Assembly: GCA_018907035.1 (NCBI GenBank)
Contig: JACCIC010000015.1
Span: 1,924,001-1,988,000, forward strand
Direction of reading: 5' to 3'
Length of the DNA stretch: 64,000 bases
DNA from: Sycobia sp. Sy_11
Lineage: Eukaryota; Arthropoda; Insecta; Hymenoptera; Epichrysomallidae
Positions 39,539-48,400 of this stretch are shown here, in pieces (position 1 is the stretch's first letter; each line of letters starts with the position of its first letter). A model generated the notes under the pieces. It was not told where the DNA came from. It saw only the letters and a list, made by a program, of their open reading frames with translations, and did not search any database. A program made the translations under genes and the position numbers.

Positions 39539-39790
39539 GCTCGCTCGGGCATCGAGCGTATAATTAAAATCGTCAATTTCGGGCCAGGGCAGAAATATTA
39601 TATAAAATCCATTTATTTTCAACGCTCCTCGCGTCCGGCAATTAGAGCTGGTCGGCCGGAAATCCCGCGGGTCGGCGGTATCGGGGCGAGCGCGGCGCCG
39701 GCTTCCCCGTCGCGAGGACTCGGGTGGATGAAATATTCACGATGATTCCCATTGGCAGTCCGCGATTCCGCGATGGGGCCGAATTAGCGG
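38930..39790. other. GC island with C11 run and (GT)n
   Basis: Very CpG-rich. The C run lies at 39,229-39,239 and (GT)n at 39,497-39,538 ends in CGCGCGCG. CATAATTAACGG and GAGCTAATTAAACGG flank 39,326-39,377. It lies about 1 kb downstream of Cngl exon 6, probably in the next intron. Confidence 0.5.
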
Positions 39791-40822
39791 AATGTTGTTA
39801 AAATTTTTTGAAATTTATAATACTTACTTCTTGGTCGTTTATCGAATCCTGTCTGACTTTGTATAAAATGGATTTAGGCTGGATATTCTGTTGGCAGCTC
39901 GTTATGACGAGGATTTTAGAGATCGGCAAGGCAGAGAACGGAATTAACGAATAATATTTCGCGAATGATTGTCGATATAGTCCGACGACTATAATTAAAT
40001 AATTGATTAATTGATATTATGAAGTCACGCCCGACTAAAGCCGGGCTGTACCACTGTCAGCATAATCAAATGTGATTTATTATACTGCCTTCGCAGACAT
40101 GTTTTACATAAAGAGATTAATGAAAGTGAAATAATTTATGATATATAAAATTGCTCATTATTGCAATTGAGGCGAACCAGAATCGTAAAAATACATCTAA
40201 AACGTTTCTGTGTCTCGATTTCTTTCTACAGATTATTTTAAGGTTTCCTTCTAGTGAAAGTCAAGGTGTCAACATTTTATGATTTAATTTTTTTACTTTA
40301 TTAGGAACTTAATGTAATTGATACGATTTTTCATCATATTGTCAGATTAAAATAGCTAAATTTTCTAGTGCTACATTTATTATATATATATGTTATTTCA
40401 CTTACCGTATAGGAATTTCTTTCTAGTAAAAATATGGCTTACCTCTAACAATATATATATATATTTTAATGAAATTTAAGTGTATTATTTTCTCAATAAA
40501 TAAATAAAGCGTCTATAAACAAAACTTAAATAAACATGGAATGATTTTAAGTCGCACAAGCTCACAAATTCTCTCAATTCAGCCGCAATTTTGTGAAGAG
40601 ATCCGCAATAAATAAAGTTACTCAAAGAAGACGGCAATCTAAAAAATCGAGGAATTAATCTGGTTCGAAGACGGAAAAGTATGTCGTCGCATTACATATT
40701 AGACTGTGAAAAACTATCGATCGTTTTGAATTGAGGAGTTTCGCGGCCCCTCCCCTCCTTCACCGGCTTACCTACAGATACAACGATGCACATCTATGTT
40801 TTATATCGTAAAATTCACTCAC
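39791..40822. other. AT-rich DNA, probably Cngl intron
   Basis: A five-pair hairpin GCCCG/CGGGC lies at about 40,028-40,045. No other feature seen. Confidence 0.5.
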
Positions 40823-40953
40823 CCTGAAACTCCTTCCGGCCGGCGCTGACGGAGGTGACGATATTGGCCACGTGACCGAGCACCGTCGCGAAGAGCAGCA
40901 GGCCAAAGAGCAGCTGTCCTATCACGAACAGGTACTCGCCCTTACTCCTTGGC
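40823..40953 (-). CDS. Cngl: Cngl-like exon 6 of those seen (post-pore and S6)
   Basis: 131 nt. The acceptor TTTTCTAG precedes GCCAAGG. The donor is best taken as CAGG|GTGAGT, leaving one base of a Gly codon. The peptide is PRSKGEYLFVIGQLLFGLLL, then FATVLGHVANIV (S6 gate helix), then TSVSAGRKEFQ entering the C-linker. The next exon should begin near the family's LDGVKTYM block. I searched the minus strand below 40,823 by eye for C-linker (WFDYLW) and CNBD (GEVGKEMY-like) motifs and found none. Confidence 0.95.
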
Positions 40954-43900
40954 CTAGAAAATTGGGAATTTTCATCGCTGAGCATACGTGGGAGGAGGCG
41001 CCGTCGCGCCACGGGCTATTGACCCTTTTATTTACATCGAAACTACGCGGGGGGGGGAGCAGAGATCTTATCTTATCTGGATAGAGGACGTTTACAATGT
41101 TCTTGAAAAGAAGAAGAGCATAAACGAGTTTGTTTCTTGTTGAGTATCTTAAATGATAGAAGTAGTCCTTCACATTTAAATATCTAACGAAATTAGACCC
41201 TTAATTCATCTTTGCTTATATTTATTAATTATTGACATCTTTCCGATTTCTATTTTACGATTAAATTAATATAAATTGTGTTTACTAAAAAAATATCAAA
41301 TTTAAAAGCATTACTTCAACTATATATTTCAATAATATAAGCGTTCTATACTTAGAATATAAGAAAAACATGATTTATTAATCAGGTCGTTATTTATACA
41401 AAATACTTATTTTTCAATGAATCAAAATCAAACTGATTTAACTAGGTTTAAACTTTTTAGGTGACAAAAGTTAATTCTGTTTTTTATTAACATTTGGTTG
41501 TTTTTTCAAATTCAATATAAAGAGTTTTTAATAGGCTGCTAAAATTTTAGATAATTTCTGCAATATTTGGTATCTAATAGCATTATGAATTTAAAAATCG
41601 TATTGTTCCTTTACAGAGTTGAACTAATTACGTTAACTATGTTAAAAGTTTATTATTATATATTACATAGAGAGACTTAGGTAAAGTCGTTATCGGGAGC
41701 TACTCTGAACTTATAAGCAAGCATGAATAATTATGTTCTTTGATCCTTAAAAAAAATTATAAAAAAAGCGCTTTTTTGAATATTATTTGGCATATGTTAT
41801 AAATATAAACTTAATATGCATACTAAAATCTGAATTTATTTATGAAAATGAAACAATTTCTAACTGAAATGAGTTGAAAGACTATCTACGCAGTAGATAC
41901 CACGACATTTGAGTGATTAATTTTGTTCGAACTGAGAGAGATAACAAGGTTTATGTCCAAAATGAGCTCTGCAAAATTTTAGAATATAACGTTCTCTCAT
42001 TCTCGTGATATTATATTTTCTTATTATCAATTTTGAATAAACATCTCTGCTTTATTGCCGAATTCTTGGGAAGAATATTGGCAAATATATGGTTATGATA
42101 TTTTGAACGTAATCATCGCCCAAAATCCGTAAACCATTATATCCGATATCTACCGATATTTCTAAATTAACCGAAGCCTCGATTTCAAATTATTAATTAA
42201 GCTGAGCAGCAATAACAAATCCGCTGATAATAGCACTTCCTAATATTGCGAACAACGGACCTAATCAATTATTATCGGCTGATGTAATTTATTTACTAGA
42301 TATAAACTGTACGGTATTGATTAAATTGAGCCTCGTTTTACATTACTTCATTTTCCGGCCAGTGCATATCGTCGAATTTACAGCCCGAGGGTAATTTATT
42401 GAAAGCCAACTTTTCATTCGACTATAAAGATTTTCTTACAAGATAAGATGTATATATATATTCTCATAATAAATGAAGCTCCCTCCGGGCGATAAATTGG
42501 GGCACCTCTCTTTCGTAACAAGATAACTTTTTTTATGAAAGCATCCGTGCTCATTTTAGCTTCGCCCGAACTTTTCCGCCGTAAAGACGATAATACACAG
42601 TTCTTGGCGAACTGTTTTAACGAAAGACGCAGTCCTCAATTAATAACTTTTACCCCCGCTTGCGTAGCTCTTTTACAAAATTCAATCCCATTATTAGGAA
42701 GAACGCAGCAAATGAAATGAGAAGGCTAATCGCTGAATTACTTGGGCAAGTCGCCGATAGTCGTCAGTGCCAGCGTGCACCAGTAATAGCTCTGCAGGTA
42801 TTGCTTGACGACGTCCGCCGTCTCCGAGTCGTTGAACACCCAATTTTTGCTCCCGAAACCGTTGTTCTTATAAATAATGTGATAGAGGCACCCGTTCCAG
42901 TGAAATATCACCAGTAAGTAATGTATGAGGGACGTCGAGCGAAATAAATTTGGATAGTTCGTGTGTCGCTCGGTCCTGTCCATGAACGCCCAAAATCTGA
43001 AACAGAGCGGGGTTCGATCGGTGGTCTTAGAAGTCTTGGCAATTATCAGAAGATCAAAATGAGGGTCTCGAGGACTAAATTAACTTAGAGTAGATGAATA
43101 ATGACTCAACGCATGGTCAATCTTAATTTAGCTACTTTTAAACACTAAGAAATTTTTTAATTATCTAATATTTGTAAGATTATGAGAATACTATAAGTGT
43201 ATTAAATATATTCACTGAAGAAACTTATGTGATTAAGCTACATGGATTTAAAGTTATCTTTTGTCATGAGTACAATAAGCTTTCACAGCTATATATTATT
43301 AATTTTGTAAAATTTAAGATAAATTAACTTTAGAATTGTTTTACGATCAAAAGCTCAAATTTCAGATATTATATAAAAGTATAATAGAGAAAAAATTTTA
43401 TCGGTGCTTTATATTAGTTTCGAAAAAAATCTAAAAGGCAAATATAAATTTATATTTTATAAAACAATATTATTTTAGTCCTTTAGATTCTTATTTAAAA
43501 TTACCGAAGGAACGCACAAAACCAAATTTTCACGTCCAAATGTCTAAAATTTTTTACCTTTTCTAGCCCGATTTCGTACTGGATTAAAAAACAAAAAAAC
43601 AAATCATCCCCTGTTTCTTAAGGCAAAACAACGTCACTGAAGAAATTTTTAATTGAATTAATCCAATCGGAAACTCCCCACCGGGTCCTCCCGTGCGTAC
43701 AGAAGCCCAAAGCCGCTAGTAAATTCCATTCCCCGTTAAACGACTTACCGGTAAATTTTAACGAGTCTAAAACTCCGCAGTATACTGTTAAATCCTATAG
43801 ATAAGTATAAACAGTCGAGGGGCAGCAGGCACAGGCAGTCTATGTAAAAGGTGGTGCTGTTCATGTAGTGGGTGCGCAGCTTCGTCGCGTCGGTCTGCAG

Positions 43901-45438
43901 CACGCCGTCCTCGAGGTAACCCGTGCGGAAGTGGAAAACAATGTCGACGAGGTAAAGGAAGTCCGACAGGTAGTCCAGACAAAACCACACCACCAGAGTT
44001 TCGCCTGCGTTGCGTCGCCAAGCAAGTAATACGTATTGTATGAGTGATTTTTCGTCTTTCTTGATGAAATATCATATTATTGTCGTATGGATTTGTAATA
44101 ATTATTATAACATATTTCGTATTTGACAACTATGTTTATATTTATATGGTAAGAATTATTGTATAATAATTACCCCCCACAGTCTATGTAAATTAGAAAA
44201 AAAAAAATCAAAATATACTGTAACTAAATTTACGCCTTTATTGCACGAGCTAGAGAAAAATAAATTCTTGAAGATACTCTAAGTATAACGAGCATTTAGA
44301 TTACCATTATTTTTATCGCAAGAATACGACTATTTTTATCAGTTTTAGTATCATTTTGGAACGTAATATAATAATCTATTCTCCATATCGTAGAATCAGA
44401 TTTACTGCGTTTCATTATTATATATTATGATAATTGTAAATCAATAAATAATATTACGTGCTGATTTGCATACTTTAAAATAATATTATGTATTTCGTTC
44501 TAATAAACTAAAATGTATGCTGCAGAGATTGTTAGTGTATAGAAGTATAATGCTTTGAATTATATTAACTTCGACTGATATTATTTTTAACAGAAGAATA
44601 TGTAATTCAGTTCCAATGTTTACATTAAATTGTTTATTTGCCATTTATTTTCAAACTAACTTACGACCTTTTCAATCTTCTGTGTGTTTGTGTTCGTATT
44701 TGAAAACTTAAGTATCTTTATTTAAGGAAGCAACAAACGCATTAAGACAGTCATTATTATTACGAAAGCATTTGTTTAATACTTTTATCCCAAAAGGCTC
44801 TCTTACTATTTTTTCATCAACATCGCGTAAGTAGATTTTTTCAAGTAATTCTTCCAAATCAGTCTGTAAATACCAGGAACCGTCGTTCCTTTTACCCGTC
44901 GAGCGCAGAGACCCCAATTCGCAAGATTCGGCACGCGATCGGCATCGATCAGCTCGAGTCCCATGCTCGTATAAAGCTTGCACCGACAAAACCCCCAGCC
45001 CATCCCCCGATAATCGGTAGAATCGAAGCACGGCACTCCGTCACGATGAAACAACCCCACACCCCCGCCCCGTCGCCCGCCCCTCCGCCGATTCCGAGCC
45101 ATTTCGAGGGCGCGGAGACCGTAGGCACTGACCGTTGATCTCCTGGAAGGCGAACCTATAGATGATGACCCAGAAGTTGTAGAGGAAGGCCAGTGAGACG
45201 ACCATCGACCAATAGTAACAGAGTCGCCCGGCCGGATCGAAGACGAACGACCAGTTGGGCGCGCCGGTCCTGAAGCCCTTGGAGCCGGACTGGCCGGGGT
45301 AGCCGCGGCTGCCGCGCTGCTGCTGCTGCTGCTGGGCGGTGTAGCGCCTGCAATAAGGTCGGAAGAGATCGCATTGGCATCGTCGCCTCGTTTCGCGTTA
45401 TTTCGCAGCGCGCTATGGATCAATGATGCTTCGGGCGT

Positions 45439-45472
<34 letters not shown>

Positions 45473-48400
45473 CCACTGACTTCGTAAAATACGAAATGAA
45501 ACCGTGATTTGCCCAAAAAAAAAAAAAAAAAAATTTATCATGCTGGACAATTAGATGGATACGTAAATATTCAATTTCTCTTGCTAGGCGAACAAATTTC
45601 TACTCGCTCTGCCATTACTGGTCCTAATCACAGAAACGCGCCTTCATCTCAATGAGTTTTTTTTTTCAGCGTATGCCTTGCAATGAGTAATAATTAAAAG
45701 TTAAGGCCAGATAATACTTTGATCGTTTAAATGAAAATTTTTAAAAGACGACATCCAGTCAATGCACTACGCAACTTTAAACTGAATCAAAGCATTGATT
45801 TATTTGCGCGCGTTATATAACGACTGCCACACATTAGCATATTCATTAGCCATTTAATAATAGTATACACAGTATACGCATAATGCAAGAAAATAAACAC
45901 AGACTCACAAACATTCAAGTTTCAACAATAAATTTATATACCACAACACCAATTTAACATCATAACATTTTTTTTTTTTGTTTTTTTTTTGTTACTTACA
46001 AAAGCTTCGCAGAGGAAAGTTGCCGGTATTTCATCCTACAAATATCAGACACCAATGCAGTCGTAATGTAATTATCTCATTGAAGGGGCAATTTATTATA
46101 TAGTGATTGAGTTCATTGGAAGCATTAGCAACGGAATAATCGGTTATAATCGCCCAATTTATACCTATCTATCGATTCCGAATCCAATAAAAATTAACGC
46201 TTCACTTCTTATTAACCCCTTGTCCTATGATGTAATCATCTTAATACAGTGGAAGAATCGTTATGCGCGTCGCAACCTTAGCGGGGGGGGGCGGCACTTT
46301 ATTTTTCGAATAGATGATGATTACAATGGAATTACGATGAAATATTTTGCTAATACAGCCGATCATAAAAACTAATGCGTTTGCAGATTCACTTTTTAGA
46401 ATGAGAATGCTAACAAGGGGAGCGTACAGTGAAATTGCGGGTAAACAATCACTTCGATATGAATTATATGCATCATATATGCTGAAAAATGAATTCATTA
46501 CAAAATTTCATTCAATTAATATGTTTAAACAATTGAATATAATACAATAAAGGAATGCTGATTATGACTGTATACGTAAAATTATTTTCTAAATAAGCCT
46601 TATCTCAATGGAGTGCGTAGATATTGAAAAATAAAATTAAAAGAAAATGATTACTCGTTGATCGCGTGCAGACCATTGAGTTAAGGGTGCTTATAGGTAT
46701 AAATTATTAAAATAAATTTCTGATCTTATCTATCGCCCTATTAGCAATAGCGTCTCGTATAATAAAATCATAAAATAAATCATAGATTGAATGTGTAGAC
46801 AAGGATCAAGCATCCGGTTATTAGATATTAAGTCAAAAAAATGTAAAAAATACTATTTCATATGGTTTTTATTAAAAACATATGTCAAGTAGCTCCTTTA
46901 GAATAAAATTAAGGTCAGTGATTCATATATTCATTACATTTGATGTATACAATTCAAATGGGAGTGATTGGTTACCCGGTCACCGCAGCCTTCCCTTGCA
47001 AGTTCCAACAGCGCGAGTTCGAACCCGATAATAAGACAGACAATTTTTATCGATTAAGAAGTCATTGGATATGTGTAACCTTAGCAATGATTCATTACCA
47101 GCGAATCAAACTGTTTCCTCGCAATCCGTTTTCAATAATTTAACTAGCCGTGAATTTTCGACACCCCGTCTCAGGACAAAGGATTAATAAAACCGAAGTT
47201 CCGTCGGATTTATCGGTCAATACCAGTGCAAGCACGATATTGCTTATGCTTAAACGTACGCGTCGCGCCGCTATCCAGGTCATTGAATCCGCGCAAAGAA
47301 TTAGCCAGTATCAGCAACTTTCCTCTATCGTTATTGATCGCTCGATAATTAATTGCGCGCGATTAATCGAGCATCGTATCGGCAATGCGACTCGCTGAGC
47401 TCGTGCCGAAGGAACGGCCGTGCATTTTCGCAATCGGTGCATTATACTGGCTCGGCGGACGCGGAAAATAATTGACTGACTCGCGATGCTGCAAAAATTC
47501 ACGAATTAAACTGAAATCCGACGATCCCCGTTTACGTTCCTCAAAAAAAATTGAAACCCAGAGCACCCACGCGAGTCTGGATAAAAGTCTTGACGCTAGG
47601 ACCGGGCGATAGCGACAGGTGGAAGGTAGAGCGGGCGGGCCAGTGGTTTTGGTGATGGGCGAGCTTACGTTTCCGTGCCGTTGCAGTTGGCGTTGCCGCC
47701 GAGGTGATTGATGGACGCCGGCGTGTGCGTGTGGGAGGGCGTGTGCATGTGGGGCGGCGTCGAGTCCCGACCGCCAGCTACCGCGTTCGGCAGCTTGAAT
47801 CTGCCCCTCAGCTGGTCCTTGCGCCGGGACTTGCGGCTCAGGTCGAGCTCGCTCGCCCCCCTGTTCACGTAGGCGCCCTGCAGCGAGTCCCTCGACGAGC
47901 TGAAGTATCGCTGTTGGCGAGATAAAAAAAAAAAAAAAAGCAGACGGGGCACGTTGATAAGCTGTTATTCACGTTCGCAAAATTGTATGCCCGAGAGCTA
48001 TGATTAATATTGTGTTTTCTGTATATAATCGTCAGTTCATGCTCAGTGAACTTTTTCATGGGCTACTGTTCTTACATTTCGAATGTGCCATTTTACTTTA
48101 TTATTATGTCAATACGAAAAGGCAAATATGTATATAAACGTTTTAAACTACATTTATATATTATAAACAGTTCCCAATTACTCACTACAAACAATTCGTG
48201 TAAATCAAAATTTTATTTTTACTTGTTTATTACTTTATTTTTATTTGATTTCGCTATTTCGTCAGATTAAAAATGGAATATACAGAAAATGTAATATATA
48301 GAAACAATCTATTGAAAAATTGTACATGTCTTACAGTAATCTTTATACATTGATCTACTATACTAATATGACAGTTTAGTTCTTGAAGACAAACCGGAAC

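Larger units (their letters stand above)
45348..47668 (-). other. Cngl intron with SINE-like and homopolymer tracts
   Basis: 2,321 bp. It contains a 31-T tract, a 19-A tract, a G run at 46,283-46,291, a tRNA-like SINE candidate near 46.96 kb, and a moderately GC-rich island from about 47,150 up to the next exon. Confidence 0.75.

Noticed and set aside
40028..40045. GCCCG/CGGGC hairpin as a terminator or regulatory stem
   Set aside because: Five pairs in isolation, with no T run or gene end near it.
44806..45423. 205-codon minus-strand frame overlapping Cngl exon 3
   Set aside because: It is in another frame from the channel. The exon 3 reading that joins its neighbours in phase is clearly the real one.
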